A stretch of DNA of 48,605 nucleotides from an uncultured Prevotella sp. (GCA_905211345.1 CAJMAO010000006.1:1-48605); one strand, 5' to 3'. Positions 1 to 8,857 are shown, counted from the stretch's first letter. A program made the numbers and translations. The notes: generated from the letters alone by a model not told the origin.

Positions 1-822
1 ATGGGTCACAGTGGCCAGCTGCGTGCTCTCAGCGTCTTCAGGTATGAACTTGTGTATGGCCACTCCGTCTATCACGCGGTTTTCGCTGAGCACTGACATT
101 TGTTCGGTTATGTTCTTCAACTGCCTCACGTTGCCCGGCCATTTGTATTTCATCAGCACGGCCTTGGCATCGTCTGTAAGCGTTATTTTCGGCAAACGGT
201 ACTTCTCGGCCATTTGCATTGCGAACAGGCGGAAAAGCAATACGATGTCTTCGCCACGGTCGCGCAGCGGCGGCATTTGTACAGGTATGGTGTTCAGTCG
301 GTAATACAAGTCCTCGCGAAACCGCCCCTCGCTTACTGCCTTGCGCATGTTCACGTTTGTGGCGGCCACGATGCGCACGTCGGTTTTCATTATTTTCTGT
401 CCGCCGACGCGGATATATTCACCCGTTTCGAGCACGCGCAGCAGACGGGCCTGCGTGGCCAATGGCAGTTCGCCTACCTCGTCAAGGAATATAGTACCCT
501 TGTTTGCCACTCCGAAGTAACCCTCGCTCTCGCCTATGGCACCTGTAAAAGAGCCTTTCTCGTGACCGAACAGTTCGCTGTCAATGGTGCCTTCGGGTAT
601 CGAACCGCAGTTTATCGCAAAGTATTTCTCGCGCTTGCGCGGCGAATTGTCGTGTATTATGCGCGGTATTATTTCTTTGCCTACGCCGCTCTCGCCGATA
701 ATCAACACCGACAAGTCTGTCGGCGCAACCTGCAAGGCCACGTCAATGGCACGGTTCAAGCCGTCGCAGTTACCCACGATGTTGTACCGTTGCTTTACTT
801 TTTGCAGTTCAATTGTATTCAT
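1..822 (-). CDS. Sigma-54-dependent transcriptional activator (AAA+), 3' end outside window
   Basis: The minus-strand frame starts at the ATG at 822 and runs off the left edge, giving the first 274 residues. Visible are the Walker A motif GESGVGKE (residues 43-50), the sigma-54 contact loop as GSFTGA (about 90-95; GAFTGA is usual), Walker B GTIFLDE (about 109-115), and the arginine-rich segment FREDLYYRLN with the WPGNVRQLKN helix. These define an RpoN-dependent enhancer-binding ATPase that remodels sigma-54 polymerase. The ATPase begins almost at residue 1, so there is no receiver or GAF domain, as in PspF. The C-terminal Fis-type DNA-binding helix should lie beyond the window. In related Bacteroidales this gene is often followed by lptE and secG; that is prior knowledge and cannot be seen here. 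Confidence 0.93.
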   Translation of the reverse strand, partial: MNTIELQKVKQRYNIVGNCDGLNRAIDVALQVAPTDLSVLIIGESGVGKEIIPRIIHDNSPRKREKYFAINCGSIPEGTIDSELFGHEKGSFTGAIGESEGYFGVANKGTIFLDEVGELPLATQARLLRVLETGEYIRVGGQKIMKTDVRIVAATNVNMRKAVSEGRFREDLYYRLNTIPVQMPPLRDRGEDIVLLFRLFAMQMAEKYRLPKITLTDDAKAVLMKYKWPGNVRQLKNITEQMSVLSENRVIDGVAIHKFIPEDAESTQLATVTH

Positions 823-830
823 TTAGTCGG

Positions 831-838
831 CAAATTTA
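831..838 (-). promoter_or_regulatory. Putative -7 box of the sigma-54 activator gene
   Basis: On the minus strand this reads TAAATTTG, matching TAnnTTTG. It ends 8 bases before the ATG at 822, which would leave a very short leader. No convincing -33 TTTG was found at the right spacing. Confidence 0.4.
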
Positions 839-958
839 CTCATTTTATTTTATATTTCCGCATACGCTGCTCTAAAATTATATTTTTTCACGTCTGTGCC
901 TGTACCGGCGATGATTGCTGACGAAACAGTAGCCTGATACTGGTAAAAATGCGATTGA

Positions 959-1037
959 CGGCAAACAGCGTTGCAAAAGGCCGCAAATCGCACGCTAAAA
1001 GGCCGTCTTTTACACGCTAAAAGACGGCCTTTTGCAA
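959..1037. repeat. GGCC-type mosaic palindromic repeat, copy A
   Basis: Begins with GGCAAACAGCGTTGCAAAAGG and holds three units of the type AAAGGCCGnnnnT. The last two, AAAAGGCCGTCTTTT and AAAAGACGGCCTTTT, form a hairpin. The block ends in TTTTGCAAC, the mirror of its start. Related blocks lie near 8963, 23911, 28540, 33731 and 48238. Confidence 0.8.
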
Positions 1038-1300
1038 CACCGAATCACACTTGTCGGCAAAACAACGCTAACAAGCTGATTTACAAAACATTGACAACAT
1101 GCTATAACAACATGACGTGGCAAACGGCTGATAGGTACAGTTTGAATGACTTTACATCCATAACATCATTTACGGTTACGGCATCTCAATATATGGCGGG
1201 GCTTGAAACGCTTTCTATGAAAGGATACATAAATCAATCTTGTCGATGCTGCAATGACAGTGCCGGCAAGCCTGTTGTCAGCCAAGAACACCATATTCCT
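1038..1300. other. Intergenic stretch with no recognised gene
   Basis: An open frame crosses the repeat and this stretch but has no family signature and no start signal. A further GTGGCAAACGGC near 1120 resembles the repeat boundary, so part of this stretch may be decayed repeat DNA. Nothing else was recognised. Confidence 0.5.
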
Positions 1301-1347
1301 AACTCTTAATTGGCTTAACTCTGATTTTTAGTGTTTAACTCTTGATT
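1301..1347. repeat. TTAAGA-type array, degenerate half copy
   Basis: Three loosely spaced TTAACTCTTAAT/TTAACTCTTGATT-like units lie just past and over the stop of the cation transporter gene. No opposite arm was found, so this looks like one arm of the inverted arrays seen elsewhere in the window. Confidence 0.5.
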
Positions 1348-2261
1348 TTACAAGGCTCTACGTAGCGCCCGTTTATCTTCAAAGGCTCTATATGGAGGTT
1401 TATATACGTGCCGTCGCCGAAGTGGCAACGCAGTTCCTGCTCTATCTCCGTGGCGCGGCGGTGGGCTTCGTAGAGGGTCAGTTCGCCGGGCATACGCAGA
1501 TGCATCTCTATCGATATGCGGTTGCCGATGCGGCGTGTACGTAGATTATGTATGCCGCTTACGCCGTCTTCAGATTCGGCTATATTCTTTATTTTACGTT
1601 CAACCTCGTCGGGAAGGCTCTTTTCCAGCAACTCGTCAGATGCCTGTTTCATAAGCGCAAGAGCAGTCTTTATAATGAAAATGCTGACAATAACGGCCGC
1701 AATAGGGTCAAGAACCGTCCAACGTTCACCTAAGAATATCGCGCCGCCGATGCCCAACGCCGTACCGATAGACGAGAAAGCGTCGCTACGGTGATGCCAT
1801 GCGTTGGCCACGACGGCCTGCGACTCGACGTCGCGGCCCGTCTTTACGGTGAAACGATAACACCATTCTTTGGCCGCTATGCTTATCAACGCCGCCCAAA
1901 ATGCTATCATGCCGGGTTGCGGAAGCAGCTCGCCACGCAATGCTGCGGCTATCTTTTCGGCCCCGCCGTAAAGTATCATAACGCCCACCGCGAACAAAGC
2001 GAGCCCAATGAAAGCCGTTGCAAGAGTCTCATATTTGCCGTGGCCGTAGTCATGGTCGCTGTCCTGCGGCTTATTACTGAGCTTGACAAAAACAATGACC
2101 ACAACGTCGGTGACAAGGTCGGAGAGTGAATGTACGGCATCGGCAATCATCGCCGACGAGCGTCCTAATATTCCAAAGGCGAACTTCAAGGCCACAAGCA
2201 GTACGTTGACAACGCCGCCCAGCACTGTAACACGATATATTTTACGTTCACGAGTATCCAT
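1335..2261 (-). CDS. Cation diffusion facilitator family transporter
   Basis: About 308 residues, with six predicted membrane segments and a C-terminal cytoplasmic ferredoxin-like domain (roughly residues 210-300). The two metal-binding pairs are HSLSD in helix 2 and HHRSD in helix 5. That HD-HD arrangement is typical of zinc-preferring CDF exporters, so Zn2+/H+ antiport is the likeliest role; iron or manganese cannot be excluded. I chose the ATG at 2261. A longer frame exists but starts with TTG inside the upstream gene, whereas the ATG sits 4 bases after that gene's stop with AGAGGA upstream of it. It is probably translated as a two-gene unit with the AmpG-like permease. Confidence 0.92.
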   Translation of the reverse strand: MDTRERKIYRVTVLGGVVNVLLVALKFAFGILGRSSAMIADAVHSLSDLVTDVVVIVFVKLSNKPQDSDHDYGHGKYETLATAFIGLALFAVGVMILYGGAEKIAAALRGELLPQPGMIAFWAALISIAAKEWCYRFTVKTGRDVESQAVVANAWHHRSDAFSSIGTALGIGGAIFLGERWTVLDPIAAVIVSIFIIKTALALMKQASDELLEKSLPDEVERKIKNIAESEDGVSGIHNLRTRRIGNRISIEMHLRMPGELTLYEAHRRATEIEQELRCHFGDGTYINLHIEPLKINGRYVEPCKIKS

Positions 2262-2265
2262 TTTC

Positions 2266-3555
2266 TTATTCCTCTTTCTTTCCAAACTCAGGGTCTATCT
2301 TCACAAACGCAGCCACGATAAACGTCATCGCGCAAAGCAACACAACGATAATAAAGAACCATAGATAGCCGACAAGCTCCTGCAGCCAGCCCGCCACCAA
2401 TCCGGGAAGCATCATTGAGAGTGCCATAAGAGCCGTGCAGAGGGCATAATGTGAAGTCTTATACTCCCCCTGACTATAATAAATAAGGTAGAGCATGTAG
2501 GCCGTGAAGCCGAAACCATAGCCAAACTGCTCAACGAAAACGCAGGCGTTGATTATCACAAGGCTTGACGGCATGACGTAACTCAGGTAGACATACACAA
2601 GATCTGGCAGTGTTATGGCGCACACCATCGGCCAAAGCCATCGCTTAAGTCCGTCCTTGCCTGCCGCCATTCCGCCGAGAATGCCGCCCAAGGTGAGGCC
2701 GACGATACCGACAGTGCCCTGCACAAAGCCGTATTCCTGAGGCGAAAGCCCCAATCCTCCGCTGCTTCCGCTGTCAATAAGGAAGAGCGACGACACCTTG
2801 GCCAGCAATCCTTCAGGCATACGGTAACACAACATGAAGAGAAAAGCCCACACTGTTTCCCTAAGAGGAAACTTCGTGAAGAAAGTCCTTACGGAGTGCC
2901 ACAACTCGCCCCAGATGTCAGCTGCGCTTGCGTTGCGCCGCTTGCGGTCTGACAACGGGCAGGGCAACACGTAGCTGTGCCATAGCCACAGGGCGATGAA
3001 CAGTCCGGTAACACCGTAAAACATCAGGCTCCACGAATAGCGTATGCTGCCACGGAATATTACCTGCAGGTTGCCTGCTACCATAACAAGAAAACCTTGT
3101 CCGAAGATAGTGGCCAACCGGTAGAACGTGCTGCGTATGCCGACAAACCACGCTTGCTTGTGCTCGTCAAGGCCCAGCATATAGAATCCGTCTGCCGCGA
3201 TGTCGTGGGTTGCGCTGCTGAATGCCATCAACCAAAAGAAGCAAAGCGTGCCCTGAAGCCAAAAATCGGTAGGAATCGTGAACGCAACGCCGCCGAACGC
3301 TGCGCCGACAAGTAACTGCATGGTTATTATCCACCAGCGTTTTGTCTTTATGATGTCTACAAACGGACTCCACAGCGGCTTGATGACCCACGGCAGGTAG
3401 AGCCATGAGGTATAGAAAGTGATTTCGGCGTTGGTCAGTCCCAACTGCTTATAGAGCACGAGCGATATTGTCATCACCGCCACATAAGGCAGTCCCTCGG
3501 CGAAATACAGCGAGGGAACCCAGCTCCAAGGATTTTTGCTTAATCTGTTATTCAT
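2266..3555 (-). CDS. AmpG-like MFS permease
   Basis: 429 residues with about 12 hydrophobic segments. The N-terminal YFAEGLPY (residues 17-24) and the following LGLTNAEITFYTSWLYLPW stretch are hallmarks of the AmpG branch of the major facilitator superfamily. AmpG imports anhydro-muropeptides released by peptidoglycan turnover across the inner membrane for recycling. The exact substrate here is inferred from the family. The stop lies 4 bases before the start of the cation diffusion facilitator. Upstream is a TTAAGA-type repeat and no recognisable promoter, so it may also be read from the envelope genes further upstream. Confidence 0.88.
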   Translation of the reverse strand: MNNRLSKNPWSWVPSLYFAEGLPYVAVMTISLVLYKQLGLTNAEITFYTSWLYLPWVIKPLWSPFVDIIKTKRWWIITMQLLVGAAFGGVAFTIPTDFWLQGTLCFFWLMAFSSATHDIAADGFYMLGLDEHKQAWFVGIRSTFYRLATIFGQGFLVMVAGNLQVIFRGSIRYSWSLMFYGVTGLFIALWLWHSYVLPCPLSDRKRRNASAADIWGELWHSVRTFFTKFPLRETVWAFLFMLCYRMPEGLLAKVSSLFLIDSGSSGGLGLSPQEYGFVQGTVGIVGLTLGGILGGMAAGKDGLKRWLWPMVCAITLPDLVYVYLSYVMPSSLVIINACVFVEQFGYGFGFTAYMLYLIYYSQGEYKTSHYALCTALMALSMMLPGLVAGWLQELVGYLWFFIIVVLLCAMTFIVAAFVKIDPEFGKKEE

Positions 3556-3559
3556 GACT

Positions 3560-3662
3560 TTAAGAGTTAAGAATTAAGAGTTAAAAATTAAGAAAAAATA
3601 CGTTGCCGGCAGATGAAACGCCAACGGGTCTTTCTTAATTCTTAACTCTTATTTCTTAATTA
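3560..3662. repeat. TTAAGA-type inverted array
   Basis: The left arm iterates TTAAGAG/TTAAGAA and the right arm iterates TTCTTAATTCTTAACTCTTA, separated by about 35 bases starting AAAAAATACGTTGCCGGC. The arms pair imperfectly. It sits between co-directional genes and its edge overlaps the stop of the 1258-residue gene. Confidence 0.8.
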
Positions 3663-6600
3663 ACTATATATTTTCCTTATCTCCGCACCGCGATAATAAT
3701 GCAAAAGGATTTCATTATATTTGCAACCACGTTCGCCCATTACGGCGGCTCCAATCTGGCAGAGGCCGACTCCGTGCCCCCACCCCGCGCCGGTGATGAC
3801 GAAACGCGAGGGTGCTCCGCCGTCATCGCCGAATTTGTCTACCACGAATGCGCTGCTGTAAAGGTGGGTTTCGCTGAGCGTGCGGCGTATTTCAAGCTCC
3901 TTACCTATTGTAAACGTACGTTTTGTTCCGATAATCCTCAACTTGCAGATACGACCGCTACGACCGCGCTCCACAGGCACAAGGTCGATAATCTGTCCGA
4001 AGTCGATATTCAACTTTTTTTGTATTAAAGCGGAAAGCTGCTCTTGCGTATATTCCACATGCCAGCGGTAAAAGTCAGATGTTTCCCGGTCGTAATCATT
4101 GAGAACCTGTGAAAGTGTCTTTTTATCTGTCGTATTACAATATGACTCAGGGCAAGAGCGAATCCAGCGGTCAGCCTCAGCTTCGTCTGTAAGGTCGGGA
4201 ACGGTAGCCTGTTTGTCATCAGTATCACGCAGTGCGACAAGATACGGTTTCGGCCTGTTCTCCCAACAGTACTGGAACTCCTCTGTAACTCCGCCGCAAC
4301 ATTTGCTGAAACGGGCATCGCAAATTTCTCCGCCCGACATCAAAATCTGTCCGCGCGTATCTTTTACGGCTTGCTCCACATGTATGTTCGTTGCCTTGGT
4401 TATACCTTGATAACGCTGACAATGATCGTCGGCGCATACGTCAAAAATCGTATGGTCGTCCCGGTCATACCAGCGTATCAGTTCATCGTCCTTTTTGACG
4501 AATGAAAAGAAACCACTACCGCCTGTGTCCTGTCTGTTGCGATGCTCTATCTGGGCCAACAGCCAACTACGTGATATTACGGCGTGTGCCTTGAGAAACT
4601 CGATAGACGATGTCGCTTTCATTTCGCTCGAAATAACACTTACGAGATAATCTTCGACCGGCAGGCTGTTGATTGCACACACTTTTTCGGCCTCAACAAC
4701 AAGCCTCAACGTTCCTTGAAACGTTTGGGCTTCCTGCCGCTGCCAATGGAAATTAACGCCTATCGTAACATTATCAAGCGTGAACGATGAATTTTCGCCG
4801 TTAGGTGTAAACGTAAGTTCGCGGTAAATATTACCGTTCCACAAGATGCCTCCTTCCGAAAAAGCCACTTGTTGGCGACCAGTCATAACCTCGCCTTTAG
4901 CCTCGAACTCTCCATTTAACATAAAACTGATGCTCGAGGCGCTGACAATTCCCACCTGAACACACGGTTCGCAACCGTCGGAAAAAATGCTCTCATCAAC
5001 AGGCGAAACTTCTTTTATTCTTTCTACGACAGTCTGCATCTCGTCAGCCGGCAGCGAAACTTCACGTAATATTCCAACGGCAGCAGCCATTGTCATGCGT
5101 TCAAAATCTTCCTTTCTAGGTGTAATGACAAGTCCACCCATGTCAAGCGCTCCCGGACTAACCAGCATTTTGTCCTCGTCTTTTGCATAATAACATGCAG
5201 GGCGATGCTTCCAGCGTGGAAATATAACAGTCATGAAATGTCCTGTATCAATCCAAGTGATGATATTCATCATCGGTTCTGACTGCCCTTCACGTAAAGG
5301 CAGGGCGTCAAACACACGCCTGAACAGTCTGTCTCCTGCCTCTATGTCGGCACAGCGTATAAGCAAAGCCGGGCAAACCCAGCCTGTCACCAGCGAGATG
5401 TCGTTCTCGTTGTTTAGCGAATATAATTTTATCAGGCTGCGCCTAAACTTATGCCACTCGGCCAACAATGGCAACCGCCTGCTCGTTCCGGCTTGAAAGT
5501 GTAGATGGTCGGGAGCCGACGCGCCGCACTCAGGGCCGTTGTAAAAAGCCATCATGTCAGGATAAGTCTCAACAAAACGCAACATCCTGACATAATTTCC
5601 GGATATTCGCTGAGGCTGATGGCGACGCGACGGTATGGTGAAATGCACCGGCAGGATGGGATAAGGATTGACTAATATCTCAAATTCTCCGTCAAACCGT
5701 TTTGCCATTTGTTCTGCCGGACGATTGTCGTGGCACAAGAAACATGGCCTGTGACTTACATCTTCCTTTGCGACAGACGCTCCCGTGGAAACGATACGCG
5801 CCGGATTATGCTGCACGCCAAGGGAAAGCATGGCTGACGAAGGATCGGCAAGTTCTTTCACTTGTACGTCTTGCAGACTGCGGAAGCTACGGCGCGCCAA
5901 GTCCCATGTCTCCAACTGGCGGCTGAAAAAACGCCATAAGGAATCATCGCCGTGAGTCATGCCGTCACCGGCATTCATTTTCTTACGGGCCATAAGCTCA
6001 ATGGTACGCAGCCGGTCTTTATATAAATTATTGGCGTTCACCTTATCCACGCTCAACGCGGCATCACTGTTGCCTCCCCACCGGCGGCAAAGATAAAGCT
6101 CGGTATATATTCTCCCTATTCTGTAACGGCGGCTGAAAGCCAAACCGAGAGCGTAATCCTCGCCGTAACTTGTGTTCGGAAAACGTATCTGCCGCAGTAA
6201 AGGGGTGAAAAATGCGCGCGGAGCGCCAAGGCCGTTGATGCGGAGAGCGTTGTTGCATCCGTTTTTATCGGTCCATTCAGAGTGGCTTATCAGGCCCGGC
6301 GGCAGGGTGTTCAAATCGAAATCACACATCCTGTAGCTACCGATTATCATGGCCGCCCGCTGCTCATAAAACGCGTCAACGATAGTCTGCAAGGTCGAGG
6401 GGGAGGAATAAAGGTCGTCGCTGTCAAGCTGTACGGCGAAACGTCCGCACCGACAGTCATCGACAGCCACGTTCCAACAACCGCCTATACCGAGGTCTGA
6501 ACGCCGCGGAATAATATGTATCAGACGGTTGTCTGAGTATCCGTCAAGCAGCGCGGTCGTGCCGTCTGTAGAATGGTTGTCAACCACGATGACGTTGAAC

Positions 6601-7436
6601 GGGAACGTAGTCTTTTGCGAAAGCGCACTGTCAACAGCGTCGCAAATTGTCTTCTCGCGGTTACGTACAGGTATGACGACCGTCGCTTCTACGGAAAAAT
6701 CCTGTTCGCTGAAATCAGGTTCCGTATAATACGTAGTATCGACAAGCGCACCTACGGCGGCAAGATGAGCCGTGACGACGCGCTCCATCTCTATTTGTAC
6801 GGCGCGGTTTGCCGGGTTTACGTAATCAAACTGCCTTATTCCGCTAGCCCTCATGTCGCGCTCATTCTCTGTATAAAGAAACTCGTTAAGGTGGAACAGG
6901 CCGCCTTGGCGGCTTAAATAGAGCCAAAGTTCGTACCACCCGGCATATTGGTAATCGGAATCGTCGATGTCATCGGCAAAGTTTTTCAAAAGAGACGCTT
7001 TGAGCATCACCACCGATCCGAAATCGAAATCATCACGCAGGCTGCCTTCCTGCCAGTCTGTCACAGGATGCGGAAATGCCTCTCCTTCGATTACCGACAA
7101 TCTGTCGGCATATACCATGGATGCGTCGGTCTCGCTTGCCACACGCATCATCCTCTGTATGGCATATTGGCCGAGACTCACCGGCACGTCTTTCAAAAAC
7201 ACGAGAGCGTAATCTGCCATTACGTTCTCGGCTATGCTACGCATTGTCGACGATGACAAAAGACCGTCGACGACAATGAACGAGCAACCGTCAGGCACGG
7301 CGTGGCCCATGGCAAAAGCCTGCGTAACAAGCAGGTTTATATGTCGTATCATGCGGCTTCCGCGCAACTGCCTGAGCGTATTGTTCACTGAAGCGAAGTC
7401 GCCGCATGGCAAAAAGCAATCAATCGAGCCTCTCAT
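3660..7436 (-). CDS. Fusion protein: GT2 glycosyltransferase, HIT-like (DUF4922-type) domain, SpoIID/LytB domain
   Basis: 1258 residues. Residues 1-240 resemble a degenerate glycosyltransferase. Residues 250-480 are a clear GT2 fold (VVIPVRNREKTI, then a DSDD motif near 339-341). Residues about 560-795 hold CFLC (565-568) and GASAPDHLHFQ (639-648), the HxHxQ signature of GalT/HIT-type nucleotidyl transferases; I assign this to DUF4922 from memory. Residues about 825-1258 are SpoIID/LytB, with the family's conserved Glu in SSEM (E938) and the C-terminal GWGHGVGLCQIGA. SpoIID proteins cleave or aid cleavage of denuded peptidoglycan glycan. The frame is continuous, so this is a real fusion. There is no signal peptide, which is puzzling for a SpoIID domain. 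The gene precedes GtrA and CDP-alcohol transferase genes on the same strand, suggesting an envelope role. Confidence 0.85.
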   Translation of the reverse strand: MRGSIDCFLPCGDFASVNNTLRQLRGSRMIRHINLLVTQAFAMGHAVPDGCSFIVVDGLLSSSTMRSIAENVMADYALVFLKDVPVSLGQYAIQRMMRVASETDASMVYADRLSVIEGEAFPHPVTDWQEGSLRDDFDFGSVVMLKASLLKNFADDIDDSDYQYAGWYELWLYLSRQGGLFHLNEFLYTENERDMRASGIRQFDYVNPANRAVQIEMERVVTAHLAAVGALVDTTYYTEPDFSEQDFSVEATVVIPVRNREKTICDAVDSALSQKTTFPFNVIVVDNHSTDGTTALLDGYSDNRLIHIIPRRSDLGIGGCWNVAVDDCRCGRFAVQLDSDDLYSSPSTLQTIVDAFYEQRAAMIIGSYRMCDFDLNTLPPGLISHSEWTDKNGCNNALRINGLGAPRAFFTPLLRQIRFPNTSYGEDYALGLAFSRRYRIGRIYTELYLCRRWGGNSDAALSVDKVNANNLYKDRLRTIELMARKKMNAGDGMTHGDDSLWRFFSRQLETWDLARRSFRSLQDVQVKELADPSSAMLSLGVQHNPARIVSTGASVAKEDVSHRPCFLCHDNRPAEQMAKRFDGEFEILVNPYPILPVHFTIPSRRHQPQRISGNYVRMLRFVETYPDMMAFYNGPECGASAPDHLHFQAGTSRRLPLLAEWHKFRRSLIKLYSLNNENDISLVTGWVCPALLIRCADIEAGDRLFRRVFDALPLREGQSEPMMNIITWIDTGHFMTVIFPRWKHRPACYYAKDEDKMLVSPGALDMGGLVITPRKEDFERMTMAAAVGILREVSLPADEMQTVVERIKEVSPVDESIFSDGCEPCVQVGIVSASSISFMLNGEFEAKGEVMTGRQQVAFSEGGILWNGNIYRELTFTPNGENSSFTLDNVTIGVNFHWQRQEAQTFQGTLRLVVEAEKVCAINSLPVEDYLVSVISSEMKATSSIEFLKAHAVISRSWLLAQIEHRNRQDTGGSGFFSFVKKDDELIRWYDRDDHTIFDVCADDHCQRYQGITKATNIHVEQAVKDTRGQILMSGGEICDARFSKCCGGVTEEFQYCWENRPKPYLVALRDTDDKQATVPDLTDEAEADRWIRSCPESYCNTTDKKTLSQVLNDYDRETSDFYRWHVEYTQEQLSALIQKKLNIDFGQIIDLVPVERGRSGRICKLRIIGTKRTFTIGKELEIRRTLSETHLYSSAFVVDKFGDDGGAPSRFVITGAGWGHGVGLCQIGAAVMGERGCKYNEILLHYYRGAEIRKIYS

Positions 7437-7501
7437 CTTAATAAAATATATCCTTTTTATAAAAAAACGTCAGGCCGTGACGACCCGATTTCTTCAAGAT
7501 G

Positions 7502-7509
7502 CAAAGATA
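7502..7509 (-). promoter_or_regulatory. Putative -7 box of the GT2-HIT-SpoIID gene
   Basis: The minus strand reads TATCTTTG, 65 bases before the ATG at 7436. No good -33 box is seen, and the expected position falls inside the adjoining TTAAGA array. Confidence 0.4.
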
Positions 7510-7517
7510 ACACAATA

Positions 7518-7583
7518 AAATTAAGAGTTAAGAATTAAAAGTTAAGAAAATATGCTTTCGAGCTAATTTTTTAATTCTTGATT
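7518..7583. repeat. TTAAGA-type inverted array
   Basis: Left arm ATTAAGAGTTAAGAATTAAA, a short core with AAGAAAATATGC, then a degraded right arm TTTTTTAATTCTTGATT. It lies between the GtrA gene and the fusion gene. Confidence 0.75.
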
Positions 7584-7598
7584 TTCAAATTCCTGCTC

Positions 7599-8024
7599 TC
7601 AATCTTTTATTTTGGAGAAAATAGCTTTCTTTCCAAAAACCACTGTCTCGGCAAGGAAATAGTTGAACAAACCTGAAATAAGCAACGCGGCAAGGTTGCA
7701 CCATACCACCGGCCAACCGAAAATCCTTTCGAACAATAACAAAAAGAGCATCTTGATCAAGAAACCCAATATCGAAGACAAGTTGAATACAACGAACCTA
7801 CGGCTGAAATCTGACGCGCAACGGTTGCCTATGCGGCTTTTCCATATCCAGCAATAGGAGCAAATAAAATTGCTAAACACTGCGAATTCGAAAGATATAA
7901 CCGGCGAAACGATGTAATCGCCCCAATAGCTGTCAAACACATAAGTGGAAAACAGCCACAGCACAAGCGTATCGACACCCGTACCGAACAACCGGCTTAC
8001 CACAAACTCGATGTATCGCAACAT
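7599..8024 (-). CDS. GtrA family membrane protein
   Basis: 141 residues with four hydrophobic helices. The pattern is that of GtrA: an N-terminal IEFVVSRLFGTGVDTLVLWLF, a mid-protein SFEFAVFSNFICSYCWIW and a C-terminal GLFNYFLAETVVFGKK. GtrA proteins are thought to help move or present polyprenyl-linked sugars during surface glycan modification. I placed the start at the ATG at 8024. A longer frame would begin with TTG inside the flanking repeat. The gene lies between a CDP-alcohol phosphatidyltransferase and the GT2-HIT-SpoIID gene on the same strand, consistent with lipid-linked glycan work, though repeats separate each gene. Confidence 0.88.
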   Translation of the reverse strand: MLRYIEFVVSRLFGTGVDTLVLWLFSTYVFDSYWGDYIVSPVISFEFAVFSNFICSYCWIWKSRIGNRCASDFSRRFVVFNLSSILGFLIKMLFLLLFERIFGWPVVWCNLAALLISGLFNYFLAETVVFGKKAIFSKIKD

Positions 8025-8035
8025 ACGTTTGTTTA

Positions 8036-8125
8036 ATTTAGAGTTAAGAATCAAAGGTTAAGAAAATATGCCCGGATGCTTATTAAGGCTGAACATATTG
8101 TCTTAACTTTTAATTCTTGATTTTT
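8036..8125. repeat. TTAAGA-type inverted array
   Basis: Left arm TTAGAGTTAAGAATCAAAGG, core starting AAGAAAATATGCCCGG, right arm TCTTAACTTTTAATTCTTGA. The arms pair imperfectly. It fills nearly all the space between the GtrA and phosphatidyltransferase genes. Confidence 0.8.
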
Positions 8126-8805
8126 CACTTTTTCAAAGGATCCTGCTCGGCCAGCACTTTCTTGTCCTTGAAAAATTGTATAAGGTAAACCAAGAAAAGC
8201 AAGACTGCGATGACGAAGCCCACCACGTCGAACACGCCATACTCGAAACCGAGAATCGAATAACTGTTGTCAGCCCACGACGTGTACATGTAAAGCGTGT
8301 TGATCAGTATGACTATCAGGCGGAACTCAGTAGGGCCGAAACTACTGTACGTAAGACGGAACTCGCCTTTGAGTATCGCCCCGATGTAAGTATAAACTGA
8401 AAGCACAAGATAACCGGCCAGCACCAAAAGCGCGACATCAAGCCTGAACATGGGCGAAAGGCCGGCGCCAACGCACATGATGCACTGCGTAACGGCGTCA
8501 AGCGTGTGGTCGATGAAGAAACCGTATACCGGCCTCTGCGTATTGCGCACACGTGCCAAAGTGCCGTCAAGGCTGTCTCCGTACCAGTTTACCACAAGGC
8601 CGAACGACGACAGCCACAGCCAATAAACATTGAAATTGGCGAGAATGAAGCCCAGCGCACAAATAACCGCGCCGCCGACTCCCAAGAACGTAAGCATGTC
8701 GGATGTCACCCAACGCGGCTGTTTTTTTGCCAGCCATACTAAGACACGCTTTTCGGCTGCGTTCAAGAACGAAGTCTGTATACGTGCCGCAGTCTCTTTT
8801 CCCAT
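8125..8805 (-). CDS. CDP-alcohol phosphatidyltransferase family protein
   Basis: 226 residues with about six hydrophobic helices. The full catalytic signature is present: D77-x2-D80-G81-x2-A84-R85, then G95-x3-D99-x3-D103. The aspartates bind the metal and the CDP-diglyceride-type donor, so the protein should transfer a phospho-alcohol moiety to a lipid acceptor. Which phospholipid is made cannot be read from the sequence. It is not an obvious PgsA or PssA and may serve an unusual headgroup such as an inositol- or glycerol-type one. A TAACTTTG promoter box precedes it at 8850-8857. Confidence 0.88.
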   Translation of the reverse strand: MGKETAARIQTSFLNAAEKRVLVWLAKKQPRWVTSDMLTFLGVGGAVICALGFILANFNVYWLWLSSFGLVVNWYGDSLDGTLARVRNTQRPVYGFFIDHTLDAVTQCIMCVGAGLSPMFRLDVALLVLAGYLVLSVYTYIGAILKGEFRLTYSSFGPTEFRLIVILINTLYMYTSWADNSYSILGFEYGVFDVVGFVIAVLLFLVYLIQFFKDKKVLAEQDPLKK

Positions 8806-8849
8806 TGTATTCTTATTAAAACTTTTTATCCTGTTTCAGTTTACGCGTG

Positions 8850-8857
8850 CAAAGTTA
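8850..8857 (-). promoter_or_regulatory. Putative -7 box of the CDP-alcohol phosphatidyltransferase gene
   Basis: The minus strand reads TAACTTTG, giving a leader of about 40 bases before the ATG at 8805. The -33 box is not clear. Confidence 0.45.

Noticed and set aside
100..921. Long plus-strand open frame of 273 codons
   Set aside because: It lies antisense to the clear sigma-54 activator and has no family features. GC-rich codon bias creates such shadows.
959..1037. Repeat blocks as a CRISPR array
   Set aside because: Units are palindromic, vary in sequence and spacing, and lack unique spacers of constant length. No cas genes are near.
971..1309. Open frame of 112 codons in the gap after the sigma-54 activator
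   Set aside because: It runs through the palindromic repeat, has no recognised motif and no promoter, so it is unlikely to be a gene.
2262..2285. N-terminal extension of the cation transporter from 2285
   Set aside because: It would start with TTG inside the upstream gene. The ATG at 2261 has better context and matches the family start.
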